A stretch of 19,516 nt of DNA from an uncultured Blautia sp. (GTDB lineage Bacteria; Bacillota; Clostridia; Lachnospirales; Lachnospiraceae): assembly GCF_934371575.1 (NCBI RefSeq), contig NZ_CAKRNY010000061.1, positions 1-19,516 of the forward strand. Reading direction: 5' to 3'. This document shows, piece by piece, positions 12,881-19,516 of this stretch. Position 1 is the stretch's first letter. The number at the start of each line of letters is the position of its first letter. A model generated the notes under the pieces. That model was not told the DNA's origin. It searched no databases and saw nothing but the letters and a program-made list of their open reading frames with translations. The position numbers and the translations under genes are program-made.

Positions 12881-13588
12881 TCATGGCAATATCAGCTCAT
12901 CCACCGTCACAAACTCATAACCCTCTGCCAGTAAAAAATCTGCAATCTGAAGTGCCGCATCTACTGAACTCTGATAGGCGTCATGCATCAGGATCACTGC
13001 TCCATCTTTCACCTCAGCCTTTACAATCTGCAAAACAGATTCTGCATTCTTACTTTTCCAGTCCAGCGTATCCACATCCCAGAACACCGGAAACATGTTT
13101 ACATAGAAATCCAGATTTTTTTGCCATTCCCCATAGGGTGGTCGCAGCCAGGCAGGATAAACACCTGTGAGCTCATAAATTTCCCGATTTACAGCTTCAA
13201 TTTCTTCTTTTGCATCTTCCATGGAAATTTTATTCAGCTCCATATGATTATAAGTATGATTTCCAATCAGATGACCTTCCTCCTGCATTCGCTTTACCAG
13301 AGCTTCCTTCCCCCTGATATTTTTTCCAAGCAGAAAAAAAGTGGCATGAATCCCCCTTTCCTTCAGTCCTTTCAGAAGCATCGGTGTATATTTACTGTTT
13401 GGACCGTCATCAAAAGTCAGGGCAACCTTCTTCTTTTCTACTGCTTCATCTGTCAGCTGATTCACCTCAATCACCTTTTCCTCTTTGGGCAGACTTTTCA
13501 CTCTTATCCCCAGCACTGCCAGTAAAATTATTTCTGCCCAGATCACCAGATGCCCTATTTTCACCCTCATATTTCCGCCGCCTGACAT
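12881..13588 (-). CDS. Membrane-anchored polysaccharide deacetylase (NodB domain), 235 aa
   Basis: Carbohydrate esterase family 4 deacetylase, probably acting on peptidoglycan or a cell-surface glycan outside the cell. The N-terminus has one hydrophobic segment at ~11-28 (signal anchor or signal peptide). All five NodB motifs are present: TFDDGP (58-63, catalytic base Asp60, metal Asp61), HTYNH (111-115, metal His111 and His115), RPPYG (149-153), DVDTLDW (171-177), and ILMHD (199-203, His202). The catalytic machinery therefore looks intact. The ATG at 13588 has AAGGA close upstream; an ATG six codons later (MRVKIG) is an alternative. It lies just after the terminator of the kinase-like gene, so it is probably transcribed separately from a weak promoter around 13600-13615. 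The exact substrate is unknown. Confidence 0.92.
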   Translation of the reverse strand: MSGGGNMRVKIGHLVIWAEIILLAVLGIRVKSLPKEEKVIEVNQLTDEAVEKKKVALTFDDGPNSKYTPMLLKGLKERGIHATFFLLGKNIRGKEALVKRMQEEGHLIGNHTYNHMELNKISMEDAKEEIEAVNREIYELTGVYPAWLRPPYGEWQKNLDFYVNMFPVFWDVDTLDWKSKNAESVLQIVKAEVKDGAVILMHDAYQSSVDAALQIADFLLAEGYEFVTVDELILP

Positions 13589-13620
13589 CTGTCCTTCCTG
13601 ATAATATATGTGGGAAAAGA

Positions 13621-13666
13621 GAAAAAAAGCACTGACAGCCTCTTTAGGAAACCATCAGCACTTTTT
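13621..13666 (-). terminator. Terminator at the end of the liv/kinase transcript
   Basis: On the minus strand AAAAAGTGCTGA (13666-13655) pairs with TCAGTGCTTTTT (13635-13624) through 12 positions including two G-U pairs. A T-run (to 13622) follows. It lies 32 bases after the stop of the cytidylate-kinase-like gene. Confidence 0.6.
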
Positions 13667-13697
13667 CATCACATGCCGCCTGACACAAAATTTTCAG

Positions 13698-14315
13698 TTA
13701 TTTTAAAAGCTTCAGCTGATTTTCAATCTCTTCAATACATTTCTCATATCCAATCCGGCTGCTGTCCAGACACAGGTCATACTGTGTGGCATCCTTCCAC
13801 TCCTGGCCTGTAAATCTGCGATAATACTCATCCTTACGTTTATCATCCTTCTGAAGAAATTTCTCAATTTCTTTTGTACTCATGCTCAGTTTCTCGGCAG
13901 CTTTTTCCATTCGGAAATCCCAGCTAGCGTGGATAAATACACGAAGCACATTCGGATAATCCTTCAGAATATAATTGGAGCATCGTCCGATGATCACGCA
14001 GGATTCCTTTTCAGCCAGCTCACGTATGATTTTTGCCTGATAATTAAACAAATTCTCATCAGAAGTAAATTCTTTACTCTGAGGTGGAATCAGTTCTCCA
14101 CTGTAGATTCCATTCTTTCCGAAAAGTGGTTTTCTGGCACTGGAATACTCATCCACTCTTCCGAAAAGAGTTTCGTGAATTCCGCTGTCCTCAGATGCCA
14201 TGCGGATAATATCTTTATCATAATATCCAATTCCTAATTTCTTCGCAAGCATTTCACCAACAGTACGTCCGCCGCTTCCATACTGTCTTGCAATTGTAAT
14301 TACGAAATTGTCCAT
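13698..14315 (-). CDS. Cytidylate-kinase-like family protein, 205 aa
   Basis: P-loop kinase-fold protein of the 'cytidylate kinase-like' family (Cytidylate_kin2), distinct from the housekeeping Cmk. It starts MDNFVITIARQYGSGGRTVG with the nucleotide-binding loop at ~10-20, then GIGYYDKDII, VIIGRCSNYIL (~107-117) and an Arg-rich lid region (KRKDEYYRRFTGQEW). The real substrate is not established for this family. GGAGG lies 6-7 bases before the ATG at 14315. It starts 73 bases after livF on the same strand, with no promoter and only a weak hairpin without T-run (14371-14390) between, so read-through from the liv operon is likely. A terminator follows at 13621-13666. Confidence 0.88.
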   Translation of the reverse strand: MDNFVITIARQYGSGGRTVGEMLAKKLGIGYYDKDIIRMASEDSGIHETLFGRVDEYSSARKPLFGKNGIYSGELIPPQSKEFTSDENLFNYQAKIIRELAEKESCVIIGRCSNYILKDYPNVLRVFIHASWDFRMEKAAEKLSMSTKEIEKFLQKDDKRKDEYYRRFTGQEWKDATQYDLCLDSSRIGYEKCIEEIENQLKLLK

Positions 14316-14388
14316 ATCTTTCCTCCTGTTACACGATCAGTCTTTTTTCTTTTTACCGGTCTGCCCTTTTAAGAGCATTCCACAGCTC

Positions 14389-15099
14389 TTATTCTCCCAG
14401 ATAAGCCTTCTGTACAGCCTCATCATTCAAAAGATCGGATGCTTTTCCGCTCATTGTAATTTTACCGGTCTCAAGAACGTAAGCGCGATCTGCAATGGAA
14501 AGTGCTTTTTTTGCATTCTGTTCTACCAGAAGTACTGTTGTTCCGCTTTCGCTTACTACACGGATAATATCAAAGATTTCATTTACAAAAATTGGTGAAA
14601 GTCCCATGGACGGCTCATCCATTACGATCAGACGGGGTTTGCTCATAAGCGCACGGCCCATGGCAAGCATCTGCTGCTCACCACCGGAAAGTGTGCCTGC
14701 GCGCTGGTCTTTACGTTCTTCCAGTCTTGGGAATCTTTTGTATACACCTGCAAGGCTATCCTGAATCTCAGCCTTGTCCTTTCTTGTATATGCTCCCATG
14801 ATCAGATTCTCATATACACTTAAGTCAGAGAATACACGGCGTCCCTCCGGCACGTGGGCAATTCCCATCTCAACAATCTTATGCGCAGGGACTTTGGTAA
14901 TGTCCTTCCCTTCAAAAACAACCGAACCCTCTTTCGCTGAGAGAAGACCTGTAAGAGTCTGCAGTGTAGTGGTTTTCCCGGCACCATTGGCACCGATCAG
15001 CGCAATAACCTCACCCTGGTTTACCTCAAAGGAGATTCCTTTTAAAGCCTGGATCACACCGTAATATACGTGTAAATCTTTTACTTCTAACATTGCCAT
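14389..15099 (-). CDS. livF: Branched-chain amino acid ABC transporter, ATP-binding protein LivF, 236 aa
   Basis: Second ATPase of a LIV-type (HAAT family) importer. Walker A GANGAGKT is at 36-43. The middle has the LivF hallmark HVPEGRRVFSDLSVYENL. The ABC signature is LSGGEQQMLAMGRAL (~136-150), and Walker B is LIVMDEPSMGLSP. The last residues (AYLGE) match the family end. The ATG at 15099 (MAMLEV) is chosen because AAGGAGG sits 8 bases upstream, overlapping the livG stop. An in-frame ATG at 15138 would lie within livG and has no ribosome binding site. It is the last transport gene of the operon, 13 bases after livG. Confidence 0.96.
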   Translation of the reverse strand: MAMLEVKDLHVYYGVIQALKGISFEVNQGEVIALIGANGAGKTTTLQTLTGLLSAKEGSVVFEGKDITKVPAHKIVEMGIAHVPEGRRVFSDLSVYENLIMGAYTRKDKAEIQDSLAGVYKRFPRLEERKDQRAGTLSGGEQQMLAMGRALMSKPRLIVMDEPSMGLSPIFVNEIFDIIRVVSESGTTVLLVEQNAKKALSIADRAYVLETGKITMSGKASDLLNDEAVQKAYLGE

Positions 15100-15112
15100 T
15101 ATTCTTTCCTCC

Positions 15113-15871
15113 TTATTCGCCCAGATATGCAGAAACAACGGCAGGATCCTTGAGAACCTTCGCAGTCTCTCCCTGACAGAGTACCTGTCCGAAATTCAGA
15201 ACGGTCAGTTCCTCGCAGATACCGCCAACCAGCTTCATATCATGTTCGATCAGCAGGATCGTCATGTTAAAATGATCTCTTACAAATCGAATGGTGTCCA
15301 TCAGTTCCTGTGTCTCATTTGGATTCATGCCGGCTGCCGGCTCATCCAGAAGGAGAAGCTTTGGATCTGTGGCAAGCGCCCTGGCAATCTCCAGCTTACG
15401 CTGCTTTCCGTAAGGAAGATTTCCTGCAAAAAGATTTGCTTCCTGATCCAGATTAAACACCTTCAGGATCTCCATAGCACGTTCATTCATCTCTTTTTCC
15501 ACTTTAAAATACTTCGGAAGTCTTAAGATTCCGGTAAGTGTAGAATATTTATAATGATTGTGAAGTCCCGCCTTAACATTATCCAGAACTGTCATATCCT
15601 TAAAAAGCCGGATATTCTGGAAGGTTCGTGCAACACCGGCCTTATTGATGTCAATAATACTTTTTCCTGTAATGTCCTGACCATCCAATCGGATGATTCC
15701 CTCGTTTGGTTTGTATACACCTGTAAGAAGATTGAATACAGTTGTTTTTCCGGCACCATTAGGGCCGATCAGTCCGTACAGCTCACCTTTTTCAATTTTC
15801 ATATGAAAATTATCTACAGCATGAAGACCGCCAAACTGGATAGAAAGATTATTTACCTCTAACATTGCCAT
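15113..15871 (-). CDS. livG: Branched-chain amino acid ABC transporter, ATP-binding protein LivG, 252 aa
   Basis: First ATPase of the LIV importer. Walker A GPNGAGKT is at 36-43, the Q-loop region is GVARTFQNIRLF (79-90), and Walker B LLLLDEP is at 172-178, followed by AAGMNPNE. The H-loop is in LIEHDM (~208). The ABC signature reads LPYGKQRKLEIARAL (152-166), the degenerate LSGGQ usual for LivG. The LivG-specific insert around 100-130 distinguishes it from LivF. The ATG at 15871 has AAGGAGG 10 bases upstream. The gene begins 2 bases after the livM stop, so the two are tightly coupled. Confidence 0.96.
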   Translation of the reverse strand: MAMLEVNNLSIQFGGLHAVDNFHMKIEKGELYGLIGPNGAGKTTVFNLLTGVYKPNEGIIRLDGQDITGKSIIDINKAGVARTFQNIRLFKDMTVLDNVKAGLHNHYKYSTLTGILRLPKYFKVEKEMNERAMEILKVFNLDQEANLFAGNLPYGKQRKLEIARALATDPKLLLLDEPAAGMNPNETQELMDTIRFVRDHFNMTILLIEHDMKLVGGICEELTVLNFGQVLCQGETAKVLKDPAVVSAYLGE

Positions 15872-15873
15872 AA

Positions 15874-16944
15874 TTAAGCTGCCTCCTTTTCTTTGCCATG
15901 ACCTTTGATTTTCTCAAGCACGCGGCTTCTGAAGTCTCTTGCTGCAGGAGCCCAGTTGAAAAGCATCATTGCGATCATGACGATTGCGTAAATCAGCATA
16001 CGATATGTGGAGAAGCCACGAAGCAGCTCAGGAAGTGCATAAAGCACAATTGTTGCAAGAATACTTCCCCGAAGATTTCCCATACCTCCAAGAATTACAT
16101 ATACAAGAATGGTAATAGACATATTGTAGTCAAAAATAGATACCTTCAGCATGGAAAGATTGTGGGCATAAAGCACACCAGCCACACCGGCAATGGCTGC
16201 GGAAACTGTAAATGCAAGCAGTTTGTTTCTTGTTATATTAATACCGATAGATTCAGCGGCGATCCGGTTATCACGAGTAGATGTAATTGCACGGCCGCTT
16301 CTGGAATTAACCAGATTCTGTATAATAAACAGAACGACCAGAATAAGGATCACACCGATCAGGAAGAAATAATCTTTAATGTCTTTGTACAGAGTTGCAG
16401 TTCCTGAAACACCAAGGGCACCTTTGATAATCTGTTTTCCCCCTGGAGCCAGATGAAGATTTGCAGCGCTTGTTGCCACATGGATACCATTTTCATCTAC
16501 GCCAACATACAGAATATTGATCAGATTCTTAATGATTTCTCCAAATGCAAGGGTTACGATCGCCAGATAATCTCCGCGAAGTCTCAGTACAGGAATACCA
16601 ATGAGTACCCCAAAAACAGCTGCAACAACAGCTCCCACAAGCAGAGCCAGGATCAGTCTTGGCACAGATGGAAGCACATCGCTGGTAATATGGGAAAACA
16701 GGGCACTGGAATATGCTCCAACACACATGAATCCGGCATGTCCCAGACTAAGTTCTCCTGAATAACCCACTACAAGGTTTAAGGAAAGAGACGCAATGGC
16801 ATACACACAGATCGGTACCAGAAGACCGGTAAGCAATCTGGACAGATTTCCTGTGGCGGAAAGGATCTGCACAATTACAAAAAGTGCGATTACCATTCCA
16901 TATGTAATAAAATTGTTTTTTGTTGTCTTGTTCATATTCTTCAT
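15874..16944 (-). CDS. livM: Branched-chain amino acid ABC transporter, permease LivM, 356 aa
   Basis: Integral membrane permease of the LIV importer, with about 8-10 hydrophobic segments. It carries the LivM/LivH family stretch LNLVVGYSGELSLGHAGFMCVGAYSSAL near the N-terminus (~57-84). Later come the cytoplasmic coupling region GRAITSTRDNRIAAESIGIN and the segment ILGGMGNLRGSILA. The ATG at 16944 (MKNMNK) has GAGG 8 bases upstream; a GTG at 16953 in the same frame is a less likely alternative. It starts 10 bases after livH stops. The C-terminus is basic and cytoplasmic. The partner permease is livH. Confidence 0.95.
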   Translation of the reverse strand: MKNMNKTTKNNFITYGMVIALFVIVQILSATGNLSRLLTGLLVPICVYAIASLSLNLVVGYSGELSLGHAGFMCVGAYSSALFSHITSDVLPSVPRLILALLVGAVVAAVFGVLIGIPVLRLRGDYLAIVTLAFGEIIKNLINILYVGVDENGIHVATSAANLHLAPGGKQIIKGALGVSGTATLYKDIKDYFFLIGVILILVVLFIIQNLVNSRSGRAITSTRDNRIAAESIGINITRNKLLAFTVSAAIAGVAGVLYAHNLSMLKVSIFDYNMSITILVYVILGGMGNLRGSILATIVLYALPELLRGFSTYRMLIYAIVMIAMMLFNWAPAARDFRSRVLEKIKGHGKEKEAA

Positions 16945-16954
16945 AGCGGCCACC

Positions 16955-17839
16955 TCATACTTTCTCCTGAATGTTCTTGCCGAACAATCCAGATGGTTTT
17001 ACAAGCAGCACCACGATCAAAACTGCAAACACAATTGCATCTGCAACCTGAGAAGAAATATATGCCTTACTGAAAATTTCAATAACGCCAAGAAGGATTC
17101 CACCTACCATAGCCCCTGGAATAGAACCGATACCGCCAAATACTGCGGCTACGAATGCCTTGATACCAGGCATGGCTCCTGTATAAGGAGTCAGGGTAGG
17201 ATATGCAGAACAAAGCAGAAGACCTGCAATTGCAGCAAGTCCGGAGCCGATTGCAAAGGTAAGGGAAATAGTCGCATTTACATTGACACCCATCAGCTGT
17301 GCAGCATCACGATCCTCAGATACTGCCTGCATGGCACGTCCGGGTTTTGTCTTTTTGACAAAAAGCTGAAGCCCAACCATGATTACAATACATGTCAGGA
17401 TTGTTACAATTGTAACACCTTTAATTGTCAGCTGTCCATCAAACAATACCAGGGACGGAACATTGATGATCGGCACAAAGCTCTTGGCATCGGCACCAAA
17501 AATCAGAAGCGCCAGATTCTGCAGCAGATAACTGACACCGATTGCTGTGATCAGTACTGCCAGATTGGAGGAAGCTTTACGAAGGGGTCTGTAAGCCACT
17601 GCCTCGATAACAACACCGGCAACTGTACAGATCACAACGGAAAGTATAACTGCCAGGATTGGTGACATACTGGCTTTTGTAACTGCAGTGAGGATTACAA
17701 ATGCTCCAACCATGATTACATCACCATGGGCGAAGTTCAGCATTTTAGCAATACCATAAACCATTGTATAGCCTAAGGCAATAATCGCGTAGATACTTCC
17801 AAGGCTGATACCATCTTTCAAATAGGATATAAAACTCAT
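16955..17839 (-). CDS. livH: Branched-chain amino acid ABC transporter, permease LivH, 294 aa
   Basis: Integral membrane permease. It begins MSFISYLKDGISLGSIYAII and carries the family signature YTMVYGIAKMLNFAHGDVIMVGAF (~24-47), several further membrane segments, the coupling loop GRAMQAVSEDRDAAQLMGVN and FGGIGSIPGAMVGG near the end. The ATG at 17839 has AAGAGGTG about 6 bases upstream. Starting at an upstream in-frame ATG (17962) would translate through the two strong hairpins at 17871-17946 and give a non-family N-terminus, so it is rejected. The gene follows livJ across a 159-base structured gap. Confidence 0.95.
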   Translation of the reverse strand: MSFISYLKDGISLGSIYAIIALGYTMVYGIAKMLNFAHGDVIMVGAFVILTAVTKASMSPILAVILSVVICTVAGVVIEAVAYRPLRKASSNLAVLITAIGVSYLLQNLALLIFGADAKSFVPIINVPSLVLFDGQLTIKGVTIVTILTCIVIMVGLQLFVKKTKPGRAMQAVSEDRDAAQLMGVNVNATISLTFAIGSGLAAIAGLLLCSAYPTLTPYTGAMPGIKAFVAAVFGGIGSIPGAMVGGILLGVIEIFSKAYISSQVADAIVFAVLIVVLLVKPSGLFGKNIQEKV

Positions 17840-17870
17840 AATGCACCTCTTAACTGGTTTTTCTATAATT

Positions 17871-17946
17871 GCAAAGAAGGAGACGTCCCAACAGGTAACC
17901 GTCTCCCCTTTGCTAACGGCCATTCCCTGCATAATCAGGGAAATGG
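17871..17946 (-). other. Tandem stable hairpins between livJ and livH
   Basis: Hairpin A: GCAAAG plus GGAGACG (17871-17885) pairs with CGTCTCC plus CTTTGC (17900-17913), leaving a 14-base loop. Hairpin B: CCATT plus CCCTG (17920-17929) pairs with CAGGG plus AATGG (17936-17946), with one bulge. Neither has a T-run on the minus strand, so they are more likely mRNA 3'-end stabilisers, processing sites or a leaky attenuator than full terminators. The remaining gap sequence has no promoter that I can support. Confidence 0.6.
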
Positions 17947-17998
17947 TTAAGATCCATATCAAATTGCAGATATAAATCCAATATTCTGATTATTTAGA

Positions 17999-19162
17999 TC
18001 ACTCATCCATAGAAGCGTAAACACCGTCTTTGATCACGTAAGCCTTAGGAGCTTTATCGCACTCACCATCTTCTGTCCATTTTGCTTCTCCTGTAAGACC
18101 ATCAATGGAAATGTTCAGCATGGAAGCAGACATTGCAGCGCTGATGTCTTCATTAGACATATCAGGAGTGATTCCGGCATCATTTGCAGCTGCCTGCATA
18201 GCATAAAGTACATCATATGCATCTGCTGCGAACTGGTTAGGGGTCTCACCGTTATTTGCATCACCGTAAGCTTTAACAAAGCTCTGAGATTTCTCATCCT
18301 CAGATGTTGCGGAGAATGGTGTCAGAAGCATAACACCTTCTGCAAGAGAAGTATCAAAGTTTTCAACATTCAGAATACCATCCATACCATCAACACCGAA
18401 GATCTTCATGTCAAGTCCAAGGTCATGAGCCTGCTGGAGAATCAGGGCATTGTCATTGTAATAGTTCGGAAGGAACAGAAGCTCTGCACCGCTGTCTTTG
18501 ATCTTACCAAGCTGTACGGAGAAGTCTGTGTTGTTGTCTGTTGTGTAAGCCTCATCAGCTACAACCTCAAGGCCGTAATCAGCGCAGGCTGATACGAATG
18601 CATCATGTACACCTGAGTTGTAGTCTGCCATGGAATCATAAAGAGTCGCTACTTTAGTAGCAAGTCCGTTCTCGGAAATGTACTCAGCGGATTTTGTTCC
18701 CTGCATCGGGTCTGTGAAGCACATACGGAACTCATTGTCTCCGGCTGTAATACTGTCTACTGCTGTAGCAGATGGTGTGAAAAGGAATGTGCTCTCTGCT
18801 GCCTCTGCACCAACTGCGATACAAGCACCGGAGGTAACAGTACCGCAAAGCATCTGCATTCCTTTGTCAAGAAGATCGTTGTAAGCGTTAACTGCTTTCT
18901 CAGGATCTCCCTGATCATCGCCTGCATCAAGAATCTCTACCTGATATCCATTGAAACCGCCGTTTGCATTAATCTCATCAGCTGCAATCTTAGCTGCATT
19001 ATATACACCAGTACCGTACTGTGCATAATCTCCTGTCATAGGTCCGATAACACCAATCTTGAAGGTTTCCTCACTTTCTGCAAATACAGATACAGGTGTT
19101 ACTGTGGATACTGCCATTGCTGCGGCTGCAGTGATACTGAGTACTTTTTTCAGATTTCTCAT
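17999..19162 (-). CDS. livJ: Branched-chain amino acid ABC transporter, substrate-binding protein (LivJ/LivK type), 387 aa
   Basis: Extracellular receptor of the LIV importer (periplasmic-binding-protein type I fold). An N-terminal signal peptide (~1-28) has a basic start, an Ala-rich core and a probable signal peptidase I site at VFA/ES. There is no Cys in or after it, so the lipoprotein anchor usual for Gram-positive binding proteins is missing. The mature part starts TFKIGVIGPMTGDYAQYGTG, has the family stretch IAADEINANGGFNG and, later, the ligand-pocket SPSATA-like FTPSATA and a LPNYYNDN motif. The ATG at 19162 follows AAGGAGGAG at good spacing. A strong promoter lies at 19216-19244. The ligand is most likely Leu/Ile/Val, but related receptors bind other amino acids, so specificity is unproven. 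Confidence 0.95.
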   Translation of the reverse strand: MRNLKKVLSITAAAAMAVSTVTPVSVFAESEETFKIGVIGPMTGDYAQYGTGVYNAAKIAADEINANGGFNGYQVEILDAGDDQGDPEKAVNAYNDLLDKGMQMLCGTVTSGACIAVGAEAAESTFLFTPSATAVDSITAGDNEFRMCFTDPMQGTKSAEYISENGLATKVATLYDSMADYNSGVHDAFVSACADYGLEVVADEAYTTDNNTDFSVQLGKIKDSGAELLFLPNYYNDNALILQQAHDLGLDMKIFGVDGMDGILNVENFDTSLAEGVMLLTPFSATSEDEKSQSFVKAYGDANNGETPNQFAADAYDVLYAMQAAANDAGITPDMSNEDISAAMSASMLNISIDGLTGEAKWTEDGECDKAPKAYVIKDGVYASMDE

Positions 19163-19215
19163 AATAAATCTCCTCCTTAATTTATACTTCTTCTCTTTAC
19201 TACTTTAATGTTATG

Positions 19216-19244
19216 ATTATAGCATCCTGTTTTTTTGATTGCAA
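19216..19244 (-). promoter_or_regulatory. livJ (liv operon) promoter
   Basis: Minus strand -35 TTGCAA (19244-19239), 17-base spacer, extended -10 TGCTATAAT with perfect TATAAT (19221-19216). The leader is ~45 nt and contains the AAGGAGG ribosome binding site. It is the only convincing promoter found for the livJHMGF-kinase transcript. Upstream AT-rich sequence (19245-19320) shows no clear operator. Confidence 0.75.
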
Positions 19245-19384
19245 TAGAAAAATTTATAGTTTTTTAAGAATTACAAAAGAAATTTCCGTTACAATGTCCA
19301 AATTTTCCTGTTTTTGTTGTTTCTGTGGCGCACAAACGTACGTTGCAGAACACACTGTAATACCATTTCCATCATGCATCTGGT

Positions 19385-19407
19385 CGCATCCTCGCGGAGC
19401 GTTTTTT
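19385..19407 (+). terminator. Hairpin plus T-run pointing right, upstream of livJ
   Basis: CGCATCC (19385-19391) pairs with GGAGCG (19396-19401) with one bulged A and a TCGC loop, followed by six T (19402-19407). It has terminator form on the plus strand, yet no plus-strand gene is visible before it. It may end a small RNA or be chance. Confidence 0.4.
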
Positions 19408-19441
19408 GCTTTATTAGAAGATTACGGAATAATTTTTTCTT

Positions 19442-19516
19442 TTACTGCTGATAAAGTACCAGTCTTTCGTTCTGCAGATCATTACACAGTTCGCATGATA
19501 CTTTGCTCATATCATA
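19442..19516 (-). CDS. Possible 3' end of a gene entering from the right edge
   Basis: An open minus-strand frame runs from the window edge (19516) to TAA at 19444-19442 and gives YDMSKVSCELCNDLQNERLV then LYQQ. It contains a CxxC pair and could be a gene tail, or a 22-aa peptide from the ATG at 19510. Twenty-four open codons are expected by chance fairly often, so support is weak. The 19245-19441 stretch between it and the livJ promoter holds no other gene that I can see. Confidence 0.2.
   Translation of the reverse strand, partial: YDMSKVSCELCNDLQNERLVLYQQ

Noticed and set aside
14371..14390. AAGAGC/GCTCTT hairpin at the end of livF as a terminator
   Set aside because: The stem is only six bases, overlaps the livF stop, and is followed on the minus strand by AAAAGG and not a T-run.
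15086..15871. Identical 14-base start TCTAACATTGCCAT (plus strand) at both livF and livG
   Set aside because: Both proteins begin MAMLEV and share the ABC ancestor's start, so this reflects paralogy or convergence of the first codons and not a regulatory repeat.
17840..17962. Upstream extension of livH to an ATG at 17962
   Set aside because: It would translate two stable hairpins, add a non-family N-terminus and ignore the AAGAGGTG site in front of the ATG at 17839.
19245..19320. Possible CodY box upstream of livJ
   Set aside because: The AT-rich stretches match the AATTTTCWGAAAATT pattern only partly, no better than expected in such AT-rich DNA.
1..19516. CRISPR arrays, tRNA or rRNA genes
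   Set aside because: No regularly spaced repeats and no cloverleaf or rRNA-like sequence were seen on either strand.

Overview
The window looks like a low- to mid-GC Clostridia chromosome, most likely Lachnospiraceae (Blautia/Dorea/Coprococcus-like). The basis is the gene families (DUF1836, DUF4364, a YesL-type DUF624 protein, YerC/TrpR, a cytidylate-kinase-like protein, a complete liv branched-chain amino acid ABC operon) and AGGAGG-type ribosome binding sites. The genus is inference.

Positions 1 to about 3535 read as the end of an integrated mobile element. From the left there is an IS21-family-like end (to about 77), a small mobile-element-type gene (194-373) with its own promoter and terminator, the C-terminal remnant of an unrecognised gene (496-654), and a visibly AT-rich two-gene minus-strand unit: a 524-aa metallophosphoesterase with an uncharacterised tryptophan-rich N-terminal region, followed by a HAD phosphatase. 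The chromosome resumes inside rlmD (3212-4891). The last ~107 codons of rlmD lie beyond the conserved HVETVVLLS end of the family and look like a replacement 3' end supplied by an integrative and conjugative element (ICE). The phosphoesterase/HAD pair would then be ICE cargo at the element's rlmD-proximal end, in the same direction as rlmD and without a visible terminator between them. It is the best candidate here for an undescribed accessory system.

Positions 4892-13697 are housekeeping genes: a small membrane protein with an acidic tail, pcrA helicase, a DUF1836 regulator, YerC (whose promoter carries a perfect 14-bp palindrome between -35 and -10), a YesL-like membrane protein / YtqA radical-SAM enzyme / DUF4364 operon with translational coupling, rarA (with a LexA-like box at its probable transcription start), and a membrane-anchored polysaccharide deacetylase.

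Positions 13698-19162 are a minus-strand transport operon livJ-livH-livM-livG-livF, followed by a cytidylate-kinase-like gene with no evident promoter of its own. livJ has a strong extended -10 promoter and is separated from livH by two stable tandem hairpins, which could set livJ expression above the membrane genes. The LivJ signal peptide lacks a lipobox cysteine. The remaining ~350 bases on the right are non-coding except for a possible gene tail at the edge, and they hold a plus-strand hairpin plus T-run.
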